A stretch of 64,000 nucleotides of DNA from Hofstenia miamia (taxonomy: Eukaryota > Xenacoelomorpha > Acoela). The translations under genes and the position numbers were made by a program. Where the stretch lies: the NCBI GenBank assembly GCA_004352715.1, contig SCFE01000026.1:1623233-1687232 (forward strand). Reading direction: 5' to 3'. A model generated the notes under the pieces. It was not told the origin of the DNA. It saw only the letters and a program-made list of their open reading frames with translations, and ran no database searches. Shown one piece after another: positions 36,312-49,536 of this stretch; the first letter of the stretch is position 1; the number at the start of each line of letters is the position of its first letter.

Positions 36312-36695
36312 TGATAAGATAAGATAAGATAAGATATTCTATATTTAGAGACTTTTATTTACAATTTCAGAAACTGATAAGTTCTCTAAATAGCGTCAAT
36401 AATGTACAAAAATAATAAAAAAAAAGACATGAAATATATACAAGAAAAGCGTCATTTTAGGCTACGGATATTATAGTCTTGTAGTAGTAGTTTGTATTTT
36501 AATCGATAATCGGATGCTTTCACATGTTTTTGCGCGAAATTGAGTGTTTAATGGACCAAATGCCAGTTTTAGACAATAAGAGGCGATATTTTAAATTTAT
36601 ATTTGTAAAGAAGAAGAAGAAAAATCTATATTCAGAAATTGTTTTAACAATAAATAGAAATACTGATAAAAGAGGAATGAATAGTATTTTTTTAA
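36312..36695 (-). mobile_element. 5'-truncated non-LTR copy: 3' UTR, hairpin and (GATAA)n tail
   Basis: The plus strand begins with a GATAA pentanucleotide tail (36312-36335), i.e. (TTATC)n at the minus-strand 3' end. Next comes a hairpin (36344-36351 pairing with 36383-36390) and a TAGCGTCAA block shared with the next copy. Only the last few hundred bases of the element are present. Confidence 0.7.
36344..36390 (-). ncRNA. 3'-terminal retroelement hairpin, copy 1
   Basis: TTTAGAGA pairs with TCTCTAAA (8 bp) around a 31-base loop, just before the (TTATC)n tail on the minus strand. The equivalent hairpin at 36712-36750 has a different stem sequence that also pairs fully, suggesting the structure is selected. 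Confidence 0.6.
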
Positions 36696-38480
36696 GATAA
36701 GATATTCTTTATTCAGATAATATTTTCAATTTCAAGACTGGTTATCTGAATAGCGTCAAGAATGATAACAAATAACTATAATATTTACAAAAAAACAAGA
36801 CTACAAAATCTGCTCTGTTCAGGCTATGGAAATTAATTGCGCGTTATTGTATAATCTTTATTGTAAAATTGAATCCTAACCATGATTTACCCAAAATGAA
36901 TTGCACTCTTAATCATTTTAATTTCATTTGGTAATCGATTCCAATTGCGAATTGCAACATCAATAATAGACTGTTGCTTGATTTTTTACGAAATTTAATG
37001 CTAGTATAATGATTATTTCTTATATTGCGCTTATGACAACAGTTTGGAAACGATATTGAATTATAGAGGTGATTGATTTGTTATTTTAAAAAACTTTATC
37101 AAAATATTAAAAATAAAAAGTTGATTTGGGAACAGCAAGGATGACAAAATGTAATTTCTTGTTTTCGAGGACTTTTTCTGACAAACATTCAATGCCAATT
37201 TTATTGTATTGTAAGTTTTTTTTACTAATGATTTATTTAAACTTGAAAAAGTGTATTTGCATAATTAAGATGACTCATGACTAAACTTTGAAATAATAAA
37301 TGTTCAGCTACGTGTGACATTGTTTTAATACTCATTGCCATACGCTTTAAAATTTCTTTTACTTGCAGCTTGTATGTTAATTTTGAGTCAATAGTTATGC
37401 CTAGATATTTGAAGGATTCTTTAGGGGAGATTGAGGCGTAATTATAAGTAAGGGAAAAATTTGGTAGAAAAATACTTTTTCCCTGAGGATTCAAGATGCA
37501 AAATTCATTTTTTTCACAGTTTTTATTTAATTTGTGTTTGTTAAAATATTTACTCAACTTTTTACAATTTTGTTCTAAATCATTTATTGCTTGATTTAAG
37601 TATGTATTTCCACTAAAATGCAAGTATCATCGGCGTATTGAATCAATTGACAATTCGTATGTTGCTGCATGTCGTTTACATATATGTTAAAAAGTAGCGG
37701 TCCAAGAATGGTATCTTGCGGTACTCCGTTTTTTATAGATAGCCAATTAGGGAAAACATCATTTAATTTGCCGCACTGAATTCTGTTGGTTAGATAACTA
37801 GATATTAAAATCCTAGCTTTTCTAATTTCATATATAAGATATCGTGATTAATAGAATCAAAACGTTTGAAAGATCGAGGCAGGCCACTGCAACAAATTGG
37901 TCAGTCAGGAGATGATCGCCAATTTTCGGTAGCATACAAAAGACCATCATCAGTTGAAAAAATACTTGCGGAAACCAAATTGTGTTTTTGACATTAATTG
38001 GTGTTTTGAAAGGTGGTCACTAATTTAATTATGTAAGAGTCGTTCGAAAATTTTACTTATTGGCGAAGTAATTGAGATCGGCCTATAATTAATAGGTAAA
38101 GTTACATCTTTCTTTTTGAAAACCGGAGTAATATATGCTTGTTTCAAACAATTTGGAAAGTTGTATTGTTTTAAGGAATCATTGAAGATGAAATTTAAAG
38201 GTTAAGCAATTATAGAGGCAGTTGCTTTTAATATCCAGGAAGGAATTTTAGATGGCCCACTAGATTTATTGGGTTTTAGTTTATTATTTGCTTTAATCAT
38301 TTCGTATGTAGTTGAAAAATGAAAAATGAATTGAGGTACTTTATTATTAATATTGATTGATATTTGATATAGGGTCCTTTAAATTTTCCCAAGTTAACAA
38401 ATGTTTCGTTTAGTTCATTAGTAATGTCAAAATCATTTTTAAATGAGTTCCCATCCAAGTCTCTAATCTCCTCAATGATT
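36693..38480 (-). pseudogene. Near full-length RT region of a CR1/L2-like non-LTR element
   Basis: In minus-strand order: NNKLKPNKSSGPSKIPSWIL (38270-38210), ITPVFKKKD and NYRPISITSPISKIFERL (38135-38050), DGLLYATENWRS (37950-37915), KNGVPQDTILGPLLFNIYVN (37730-37675), QYADDTCILV (37645-37615) and a thumb with FKYLGITIDSKLTYK (37410-37370), then LNYAN near 37240. Frameshifts and stops (e.g. after 37620) inactivate it, but the catalytic YADD is retained. The 3' end has a hairpin (36712-36750) and a short TTATC tail (36693-36707). The motif set matches the plus-strand relic at 26.4-27.5 kb. Confidence 0.85.
36712..36750 (-). ncRNA. 3'-terminal retroelement hairpin, copy 2
   Basis: TTCAGATAA pairs with TTATCTGAA (9 bp) around a 21-base loop at the same distance from the tail and from the TAGCGTCAA block as in copy 1. 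By analogy with UnaL2-type LINEs such hairpins are bound by the element's RT; that role is inferred. Confidence 0.6.
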
Positions 38481-38900
38481 AAGATTTTGCAGTGTTAGCA
38501 ATGTCATGAATGCGAAAAGTAGAGTGCATTTATAAATTATTTGTGTTATGAATTTAAAATGTTTCGAACATGATAAAGATACTAACTCCAGAAGCCATTT
38601 TTTAATTTTAGTCATTAAGAATTGTTCGAAGTTTAAATCATTGTCAATTTCAACACCTAAACAGTTAATAGTAGCCTTGCTTTATTGATACCTGATTAAT
38701 ATTAAGTTCTATGTTTTTGTGAGATTTCTATATATCTTAGGAGAGAATATTATAAATTGTGTTTCTTCAATTTTTTATTTTAATTGATTGTTTAAGAAAT
38801 ACTTCATGAAATTTTCTGTGTCTTTTTGGAGGTCCTTGTTGCATTAAAACACTTATATTCAAATAATTTGATGACCTTTACTAATATCTGATCAGAAACA
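38481..38900 (-). pseudogene. Second RT thumb fragment, separately inserted
   Basis: The minus strand reads KDTENFMKYFLNNQ, FIIFSPKIYRN, CLGVEIDNDLNFEQFLM and KIKKMASGVSILS, the region after YADD in APE-type RTs, with stops between. It abuts the 5' side of the 36.7-38.5 kb element but belongs to a different copy, since it repeats the thumb. Confidence 0.7.
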
Positions 38901-39839
38901 AATTGCAGTGATGAACCCATAAGTTGTTCACCAATTTCTTAATGCTAATCATAAAATTTTATTCTTGCAAATAATTTCTACTTTTATAATCATAGAATAT
39001 AGTTAGAACTAGCAAATGTTTAAGATTCAGCGAAATACTAAAGTACTGTGACTTCTGACTTTACACACAGCACGCTTCAATGGATATTTGTGGCCTATCT
39101 TCAAAAACGGACCAGTTAAAGTTAGGTAGTTCTCATGGGCTTTCGACTTCTTGAATATCTGAACATAAGTAATTGTGAGAATTAAAACTTTTTCCAATGA
39201 CAAATAGTGAATCATATAATCAATAAGTTCGAATAAGTTCACCTGAAGTTGTGTCTATGTCAGGATTTTCAAATTCCATAAAAGACTGTAAGAAAATTGC
39301 TTGAAAATTTGGAAAAACAGGTGTCGTGTACAGAATACATGTGCAGCTTAAAGTTAAGGAAAAGACACAATTGAAATCAAATACAGAACTCAAATCTCTT
39401 GAAAAAAAACATTCCACAAAAAATATTAAAGAAAATTAGAATTTCCGTCTCTGGAATAGCTAAAAAATCGTGAAATTTATACAGGGACAAAGAAATTAAC
39501 GTCATACGCTGCGAGGGAAACCAAGCTTCAATAACAAAATAAAATCAATTATAATAAAAAATAAATCTTAAACTTAATGCCTTACCTTAAAAAGTAAGTA
39601 GAAATCTTAAAAAAATTATTTGAGCACAATAACCAGGCTTAAAGGCTAAAGGCCCACAATGGTAAGAATACAACACTAATCTACATAATTTTGTTTTCAA
39701 TAGAACAATTACCAACATTAGAACAAATTGATTTAAGTAATAAGTAATAATAATTTAATAAAGTAAAAACAACAGCTGCTTATTGTGCAAACTTAACAAA
39801 AACTTTTAAAGCAACATTTAAACAAAAAAATAGTTGACA
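38901..39839. other. Spacer downstream of the sacsin-like gene
   Basis: No gene recognised. On the minus strand an ATTAAA (plus-strand TTTAAT at 39754-39759), about 80 bases after the stop codon, could serve as the poly(A) signal of the sacsin-like gene. Confidence 0.4.
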
Positions 39840-42800
39840 TTACTCTTCGTGAAAATGCCGTCGTTGCATTCTTTGAATAACATAAGAGTTCTCTTCTTGC
39901 CTTTTCATAGTGTACTTCACCACGAGATCATTATTATAATAGGAGTGAACTTCATCTCCTGAGGCAGTAGTGATATTTTGTTGGAATTCGGATTCTAGCC
40001 CATTCAAATGCTTTAATACGTGGTCGTATGGTCGACTCTTTAACTGAAGTTGAGTTAGAATATATCGTCTAAGGTCATCCAAAATTTCTCGAGTTGGATG
40101 CGATTTTAAAAGATTTTTATATGATCTAAATAATCTAGTTTCAATATCATCATTATTATCAAAGTTTGAAGTAACATAAACACAATCGTCGTTGGATGGA
40201 TCACTTGAGATTTTTATGGGAAGAACATGTTTATTCGAAATAGTCTGTGGACTATCACCAAAGCTTACACTGTATTTGCCATATTTATTGAAACCTGATG
40301 CAGGAAATTGAAGAATTTCTTCAAGAACAGCATAATGGTAGATTAAACCATCATGCTGAACAGCAACGTAACGTCCAACATCGATGTTAGTAATGCAATT
40401 AGAATCATCAAGCAAATGATTTGGAACGGTACTTCCAAGAAATCCTTGATTGTCTTGTGATTGTGTCTCCCTGATGCCATGCAATTCCATAAAATTCCTG
40501 CGTTCTTTCTCATTTTCAGTATTCATAAGTCTTTCAAAAAGCGATTGATTGAGTTGTGGAATATCAACCAGACGATAAAGTTCATCACACAGATCATTGA
40601 GAGTGCATTTAGAATTATAATATAGATCAATTTCTGTTCTGGACTTGTCAATGAAGGTTTTATGTATATCAGGAGAGGGCGTACAGCCATTTACCTTTGT
40701 GAAAGAACTACTAACTATTAAGTATATATCAAACACAGAATAAAATCTTAGTGAAGGAATAAATGATAGATGCTGATCAATTTTATTTTCTGATAGTAAG
40801 ACCTCCTTATTCTGACGCATGCAATGATTAATAAGACGTTTTAAATATCTTAAAAAATCAGGACTATTCAGGTTGGATGAAGCATTTACAAATTCCTTTT
40901 TCTCCTCACGATTATTGGTATCTTCAAGTGTTTTGGTAGATAAAACTAAAGAAACTTCCTTCGACAAAAAACGTGGTGATAAATGACAGGGAAAAAGAGC
41001 AAACACGGACATTATTTGATGATAATGTAAAGGAATAAACTCTAAGTCCACAACATCAGAATCTAGCAACAGACCGTATTTTTCCAATGACAAGTCGTCG
41101 CTAATCCAACATTCTGAGGATTTTCGAAGAACATTTGTTCTAGTAATTAAGTAAATCGCCTCAATGTCCAAAAACATATCTTTGCTAGAATTTTGGAAAG
41201 CGTAGGCAAGAAATCTCCGAGCCAGCAATAATGTATTTGGATTTTCTATGTTACACTTAATATTACTCATAAGGTTTAACGCAATAAAACATTGATTTGC
41301 AGAAAGCTTCTTCGTGCCACCACATTTTTCAATGATTTCCCAGAAGTCTCGAAATTCATTATTGATCTGGCAAATGTACGGATGGCAATCGAAAGGAATG
41401 GACAAAGATACTTGACAAGGCTTCACCCATCGCTCATTATCACACAGAACACACTTAAGCTTGCTGAGTGTTTCGATCACACAGTCATTACTTGCAAAGT
41501 TCTTGCAAAGATATTTAAAGCAAGATATAACTGTGGAACGATCTCCTCGATTTAAGCTCACTGCTATGTTATCCAAAACGTCCCTGAGTAGAACATTTCG
41601 TGTAATATATTTTTGTAATAGAGGCTCTTGCATGATCAATTGAGTAATTCTATAATTAATTACCGGTGCTACATATCTAACAATTTCTAAATCTTTAAAC
41701 AAGTAACTGCCCTTAAGACATATATAGCCGAATTTATTGAAGTTCTCCGCCTTAATGATGACTAAATCCGCAATTTCATCGAAATCTTGACCACAAGATA
41801 TTCTAAGAAATTCAGCAGCGTAGCCTTCAGTTCGAGCCACTGAACACATGACCTCATACTCGTAACCCAGTTGCAACAGAGTACCTTTGTTGACCTTCTT
41901 ACGAAGTCCTAAGTGCCGGAAAAAGTTCAGCCATTTATCATTGGTAAACCGCTTCGGTAGAATATATTTCTTCCTGAAGATTCTAAACAGTTCGATGGAT
42001 GGATCATATAGGTCAGATACACTAGCCTTCATTTGGTCATCTGTTTTTATTATGGGCACTTTTGAGAGCAAAGCAAATATAGCTTTTCTAGATTTTAAAT
42101 TCAATTTACCATCGGCATAAAAATTGTCTCGAATAAACTCCAAGTGTGTATCTATGTATTCCTGCTCCATACCCTGTTCGAACAAAGGAATAATAAGTTC
42201 TACATAAACTTGTTCAGGTTCCCACTCCATTGCATCCAGTTTCTTATAAAAAAATTTCTCATTTTCTTTTGTGAATCCAATACCCAAGCTTGTAACATCG
42301 GGCGTGTACATATTAAAACCTTTTCTAGGAAGGTTGTTGTAGAATAGGCAAACTAAACGCCTATCAATGGAAATGAATTCGTCATTAACAATTTTATGAA
42401 CCGGTAATTTCCTCAACATTTCAACAACCTCATCAGAAAATTCTCTTACATGTTGAGCTTTTTCAAACAAAGTGTTCCTAATATTCTCAATAGCTGGACT
42501 CCTAAAACAAAACTCGTTTTTATCAACTAAATGTGAGAAGAAATGGGCAAAACTATTAATTGTTGATGATTCGTTTAAACAGAACTCTTTCAGCTTTACA
42601 TGTACCCCTCTTTGTAAAAGGTATTTCGGTGTACATAAAAGGTTGTAGAAAAAATATATAGATTTTAACTCTCGGAAATAGATACCCATGGACTCGAATT
42701 TCATTGAAGAAACAACTAGGAATTTAGACACACCAATTGGTACAAAGTACATTTGTTTTTTACTATCAACAGCTGGAATTAATGCCAACTTTTCCAAGTC

Positions 42801-45800
42801 ACTTGATTTAATGGTATCTTCAAAGGTGTCTATAATATAATTCCATACGTCGTCCAACCATATAAGTAATTGCCTCTGCAAATAATCAGGAACACAAAAT
42901 GGTTTGTCACTTGCATATTCAGGATATTGTTCCTTAAAGGCAGCCACGAATTCGGAAATTGTTGGCTTTCGGCTTGGAGAAAAAAGAGATTGTAATTGTG
43001 GGTGGTACATCTTATGCCTCAATTTTGGAAAAATTTCAACTAAGGAATTGCTGTATGAGAAGAGCTCATTTGAATTAGTATAAAGTATGCCATCTGCCGA
43101 AAGATGAATCGGCAACTGCTTAAATCTCCAATAAAACGATAATCTTTCTGAATCGAAAAATCTTACAAATGAAAGTAGCCCATCTAGAGAAGAATAAACT
43201 GAATCCTTAATGGAAATCTGGTCAGGAGTTTTGCAAAAGTCTTCATTTTTTAAAATCTTCCCTATAAGTTCAAGATTCGATCTCAGCCTTTCTTTGAAGT
43301 GCATGAACCAAGGTCGATCATTGAAGTTGACTACATTAATGTTGAACTTAGCAGCAAAGCCAGCAAATTCGATAAACTCATTTTCATTGTCTTCAGTACA
43401 GTCATACAAATAGGTGTTCTTTAAACTCACAAATTGAGGAAGATTTCTATTAAATTTAGAAGGATTGTTAAACACAATTTTTAAATTACCTAACTTCTTA
43501 ATTGCATTGGAATCATTCTCTCTACTGCCAAGTAAACTGTCGAGAAAAAAGCTATTTTCTTCAGCAAAACTATGGTTTTTTTGACAAAAGACTTCATAAT
43601 TTTTTAAGTAGTTCATTAACTCATTAATATCAATCTTGGTACGTACGCCTAAATCACAGCAAAATTTTAAATACTTTTCTGAAGAATAGAATTGTTCCGG
43701 AAGTATAGTTAAACCTCCAATGTCCTCCGAAGGTTGAACTTCCAAATACACAACGTCTTTGGGAAGAAAACGCCCTCCATTGATATCAAATATTTTAACT
43801 TTTGACAAAGAGTTCATCAGCGGTTCAAGATTATTTGAAGAATTTTCAGAAAGCTTTTGCATAAAAAGAAAATGATGCAAGAAGTCATTCATCTTAATCT
43901 GGTGAAAAAAATTGGGCACAATGACGTCAGCATAGAATTTTATGACTGAGTTGTAAAAAATAGTTTGATCAATTTTTCGATAAAAGTTTTTCGACTCCAG
44001 TGAACTAACCGACAAAATAGATATTGAGTCATTGGAACAAAGACCGTGAATAGGAAAATTTGCTGAACAAATATAGGTAGATGCACACTGGAAGGGCACA
44101 AATCGTCTATCAATAGACGGGTGAATCGGGAGGACCTTCAGCATATCTTTTTCTGGTTCCTCGAGTGTTATGTGTCGTGTTTCAGTAATGAAGTAGCGAA
44201 GAAAAGACTCCCGACTCTCATAACCGCTAAAAAATTCCGAATTTTGATGCAAATGGAAACACAGTTGCAATGCGCTGCTGAAATTAAGATTGGACTTTTG
44301 CAGAGTGAAACTTCTTAACAGTTGCATCTCTTTTGTTTCTGAAAACAGTTTATACAGAATGTATAAAGATCTACAATCGCGTAGATCAACATCAACTGCG
44401 ATATGCTTGAAAACATTGCAGTTTTCAACGACTATTTTAACAGAGATACTTAAGGGAATCAAAGCAAAAACGCTGGAGCTAAAAGCTGGAATTAGGCAAA
44501 ATGATTTTAGACGATCTTCCTTTCCAGTAAAATCTTTAAGATGACTAAAAAATTTCCACACTAGTTTTAACCAATCTTTCTTTGATTGAAACTCCGTTTC
44601 AGTCAGCTCAACAGGGACGTTCCTGCAAAGTTTAGGATGATATTCCTGAAACACATCGCAGAACTCCGAAAGGGTTAAACTTTCAAGGTTAAAATCTGTC
44701 AAATAGCATTCGAGTTCCTCATCAATAAATTCTCTTTGAAATTCAGGAAATATTAACTTAATCTTGTTTTTATTCGACAAAGGCCTACTTTCATAATTGT
44801 AAAGTATCTCACTAACTGATAAAAAGACAGGCAAAGGCTTCAATTGCTCAACCCACTCTGTCTTCAAAATTTTCTTTGAATACTTCAGAAAAGCTATCAG
44901 AATTCGACGTTCAGAAAAAACACTTTCAGATAAACTAGTTCCCGAACTTTCATGCATCCGGATTTCTTCAATCAAATAATTAATAGTAAATTGTTCAACT
45001 AAAATCCCATATCCAGAAAGCCATGTATAAAATTTTTTTGGCATGCCTACAAGCTTAATTTTTAAGTTTCTGCAAAGCCGCTTTAACAATTGACTTTCGT
45101 CATCTTGGTCACAGGAAAATTCACAAAAAACTGCATTTGTCAAACTGTGAAATGAAACATTCCGATCAAACAAAAATGGAAGAAACTTTACTTCATCCCG
45201 TTGCAAATATTTGAACAAGCCTTCATTGATATAATATTCAACAGCTGTTTTTCCAAACACCTGATCACTATAAATAAAAAGCCTCTTAAAAAATTCTTCT
45301 AAATTACAATCACACTTCAGCCACGTTTTGAGAAGCAAACTCTCTGATAGAATATTTGAAAATGAATGACCAATCAAATCTCTCAAAATTGTGGAATTCC
45401 ATAGAGCAGTGGCGCTCGAACTGTCCAAAAATAAATTTTTTCTCGATTCGTCCAAAATGAAATTACCGTTAAAAGCAAGAGTTGCTGTCATCCCTCTAAA
45501 TAAATTATGACGTGGTGTTAACGGTAAATAACAAAACATAGATGGCGATATATCTTTTGTTAAGCAAACTGCTGTGCTTCCTTTAGGAATGTATTCAGGA
45601 TTGGGATAATTCACAGATTTCTCAACACCCTCTTTTTCAGAAATAAGCCAAGTATTAGAGAAATCAGAATTAACATATTTGCCAGAAATGTTGACTTCAT
45701 ATAATCTCAAAAGAGGTGACTCATTTTTCATTTGAAAATTTAGAGAGTTTTTGTGTACTGTCGCAATTGTACTCCAGTCCTTTCCTTCAACAACTGAAAC

Positions 45801-48800
45801 AATGATGTCCTCCACACTTCTCAAAAACAGTACGTTTCTATTCAAGATTTTGGCAAAACTTTTCAGTTTTGCTTCAAATTTTAAAATACTTGGGATTTCA
45901 TTACACAAAGGAGAACGTGAGCTTCTAAAAGGAAGACGAAAAGTGGAGCCACCCGTCAGACAATTGAGTTGTTCCAAGTGAAAGCATTTGAATGAATCTT
46001 CAAAATCGTTTATATATTTTGGCGATAAATCAATTAAACGACCAGGAGACGCAGACTTCACCAACTTATACAGCGGATCAAATACACCTAAAATTCCATC
46101 TCCTTCATTATCTAACTGGGTACAAAACTGAGGAGTGTCTGTGATCTGATATACGCAATTAAATCCCACACCAAACTTTCCAATTTTGTTGAAATCATCT
46201 TGCTTCGATCCTTTACCGAGTGACTGGATTCCGTTTAAATCAGATGTTGTAAAACAAGCATCATTATACACTAGTAGTGCGGGACCCGAAAGATTTTCCC
46301 AGCCTTCTGCGATAACTTTTTTCGTACCATATGTGGATTTGTCAAAAACGAAATGTACAAGTTTAGCAGAAGCATCATCAGCATTCTGCAATAATTCCTT
46401 AAACAAATCAAAATCATCTGTGTATTGATTAACTATTCGGTGTAAACGGTTAATCAAACTCTCATGTTGCCCAAAACCCAGAGGTTTGCTATCTGAATCA
46501 AACTGAAAATATCGCCTTGTTCTTACGCCGAAATGATGAGCCACAATTGGGGGAATCATATCATGACATGTATTGCCTGATATCTCTGAATCCAACCAGG
46601 GGCAGTCATTAATGCATAAACGAGTAGATGGTAACATCGTAAGATCATTCGAAGGAACATGGATCAGTTCAATACTAGCTGTCTTTTGTTTGAAATTGTC
46701 AAATAGATGTTTGAGAACGGTTATAATTTGTTCACACAGGTGCTGAGTTATTTTTTTGTGTGAATGCGAATTAATTGCATCAATGTATTGTGCTATAGAA
46801 AATTGTGTTTTAACGCCTAATTTGAGAAGATATTTATATATTTTAGGCGGACACATAGGATGCAGGACATATAAAGCATCGCATATGCTACAATCTTTCT
46901 GATTAAGAGATAAAGCATTTGCACTGCAAAATTCATAGTCAACGGTTGGAAAACACTTAATGTCACGTAATTGTAGGCTTATGTTGCTTTGAATGAGGTA
47001 TTCAATAAATTTCACGAACCTTTCAGCTTGCTCTTGGAAGGAAAACTCTTGGGATTCACTAAGCAAACTGATATTCTTAATTAACTCCGCATTTGAAGGA
47101 GTTCGAGAAAGCAGCAATTCAGAATTTAAAGCGGGACATGACTGAAATCCAAGCAGGTTGAAATCAAAAATGGGAAAAGCTAAATCTATGGCATTACTGA
47201 ATTTATTGGCGAAACACTCTTGAGGTGAACTCCACTGTAACTGACCTCTAAAAAGTGTTGGAATTTTCACAAATGAAAGTTTTTCTTTGTAATGTGCTAG
47301 AAATCTATTAAGATTAGCAAAAAGATTCCTAGCTTCAGTTAGAGCAGTAGAATAGTCAGTTATGGTCTCCAAGTTTTTACAGCACATTTCAAAAAGATCA
47401 GGAGTCAAACGGTCAAATATCATCCCTAAAGATCTACATTGTGAAATCAAAGAATGATTGGAAAGCTTTGACGTTTTGCAAGGGAAATACTCATCTGAAA
47501 AATATAGAAGCTTAAAAGCCTCACTAAGTGGATGGACTACTTCTGAAGGCTTATAAAGACCTTTATTTGTCTTAATGCATGGATGGGATTGAATCACTTC
47601 TATGTGGCTGTCGCTGTAATTCTCATGACGTAGTGCATAAACTATAACTTCTTCTGCTAATGAGTACTCCAAAAACAACATATTTTGTACAATGATTTGC
47701 AGAGATTCAGAAAAACCTAAAATCATTCCTTCTACACAAACATACTTTTTGAACATGCGGAAGACATCTGTTGGCAAGATTATTGATGCTTTTGTTAAGA
47801 TATTAGAGTTAAGTAGAACATTAAACAGTTCTTGAATTTTCTTTTGAACATCTATTTGAATGCCGCAATCAATTACACGAACTTGAGAAATAGGAAAAAA
47901 TCTATTCATAGAATGAAACAATTCAAAGGAAGAATCAGAAAGCGCTGCATAAAACGCTTCGATAAAATGTACTGAAATTTTATCGACTTCGACAGGAAAA
48001 AGTTTGTAAATCTCATCAGGAATTTGAAATTCATTTTTAATAAATGACAACAGGTTTATGAAAGCAGGAACCGAACAATTACGAATTAGTTCAACATTCC
48101 ATTCTTTCTTAACTTTGTCATCAATAGTAGTCATTTCAAGATCTCTTCTGGAAGACGAAACGGCAAAATTTCCATTCAATATAAACGGCAATTTCCACTG
48201 CATTGGAAGTGGCATGAAGCAGAAAATAGGATTAGTTGTTTCTTCTGTTAGGCAACCATTTATGATTTTTACAGCTACAGACGAAATCATAGGCTGTTCG
48301 CATTTGTTTTGTTTTGTTAAATTAGATATGAAGTATGTGGATGGAAGACTTACTCGACTAAGAATTTTACTTGTCAACTGGACCTTTGATATAAGACTTG
48401 AATATTGGCAAACGCTTCTTGAAAATGAAGCCAAACATTTTAGATCGCTTGCATTACTTTCTAATTTTGAAACTCTGATTTCTTGGACATTTCGAGTAAA
48501 TAAAATCAATCGTTCACCCATTTCCTCAATCATTTCAAACAATTTTATGATCTCGTCTGCGTTATAACATATATTGCAAAGTTCACTGCTTCTCGCTTGG
48601 GCTTCATTGCGTAAAGGAAGACGGAATAAAGTTCCTTGAAAGATGTCTTCATTTCGAAATACGTTTATATCAAAGCTACTAAGGCACATAAATGGTTTGA
48701 ATTGATCATAAATTTTATCTATGATGGATTGGCTATCATGAACTGAGTGAAGGTCTATTTTACACCCTCCATGAAATAACGATTTACGATGTGGATCGAA

Positions 48801-48985
48801 TGCACAAAAATATCTGCCTGATATAAGCATGGGTAAATCTGTAATGTTATAAACTACATTGAAACCGAGGCCGAATTTGCCGATTTTATTTTCAGAAGCA
48901 GCTTTGGTTTCACCACCTAATTTACAAATATTCGCAAAGTCATCTTCAGTAAACATCGCGTCATTGAACACTAATAGTGAAGGTC
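39840..48985 (-). CDS. Sacsin-like giant chaperone, main exon (3047 codons)
   Basis: One uninterrupted exon from the acceptor TATTTAG (AG at 48987-48986) to TAA (39842-39840). Sacsin is a cytoplasmic co-chaperone built of SIRPT units, each opening with an Hsp90-like GHKL ATPase. Unit 1 starts in the upstream exon (NADDAG) and continues here with GPSLLVFNDAMF, NKIGKFGLGFNVVYN (48841-48896) and the NG.F..S..RRD motif (near 48170). Unit 2 begins near 46450: LFKELLQNADDASA (46374-46410), GPALLVYNDACF, NKIGKFGVGFNCVYQ (46145-46192) and FNGNFILDESRKNL (near 45450). The remainder repeats the non-ATPase scaffold, including a duplicated block (44840-43880 and 43112-42120). There is no third ATPase and no DnaJ HPD or C-terminal HEPN that I can see; the visible protein is about 3116 residues versus about 4580 for human sacsin. 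The ATG at 48995 lies inside the intron and is not the start. No stop or frameshift, so probably functional. Confidence 0.92.
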
Positions 48986-49536
48986 CTAAATACATTTACC
49001 ATAGTATAAAACATTGGCAATAATTTTTTCAAAAAATAAACTGTTAAAAGTTTTAATGTACCATAACAAAAACCACGTGTTTAAAATTCTTTTATATGCA
49101 TACAACTCTGCGATAACCACGATAAAGTCAACTATGCGTGCATGATATTCTTGTATAAGTTGTTTTCACTGAATAATATATGCAATAAATCCAATAAATT
49201 CGGTCATAAACATGTACTATTCGATTCAAATGTGGTTAGCCTAGTAAACTTTTGTTTAACTGCAATCAAAATTCTCTTTCTGTTTATAAATAGCACGTCA
49301 AAAAGTTTCCAAAGAAAGGGACATTAATATACAATTTAATATATTCTTAGATAGCGTTCATTACTTAAATAAACCCCTAGTGTAGTGCACCCAACTGAAA
49401 AAATAGTTAATTGTTAACAATCAAGCAGAAGACAGTCTGGATTATATGGATAGACTAAGAAACTAAAAATGCAGCAAAAGTGTTTTTTAAGCTACACTAT
49501 TCAATAATTAGGTTTTAAAAATCAACATGGATTCAC
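48986..49536 (-). other. Phase-1 intron inside the first ATPase of the sacsin-like gene
   Basis: Donor CAAG/GTGAAT (first intron base 49536) and acceptor TTTAG/GACC (last intron base 48986), 551 bp. Splicing rebuilds the Gly of the family motif L.GP.LL.(Y/F)ND: SEYQ joins GPSLLVFND. Confidence 0.85.

Noticed and set aside
48058-48567. 169-codon plus-strand frame inside the sacsin-like exon
   Set aside because: Antisense shadow of the conserved ATPase unit; no domain of its own. The same holds for the other plus-strand frames in 41-48.6 kb.
48993-48995. ATG at 48995 as start of the sacsin-like protein
   Set aside because: It lies in the intron, upstream of the acceptor; the ATPase needs the exon at 49537-49743.
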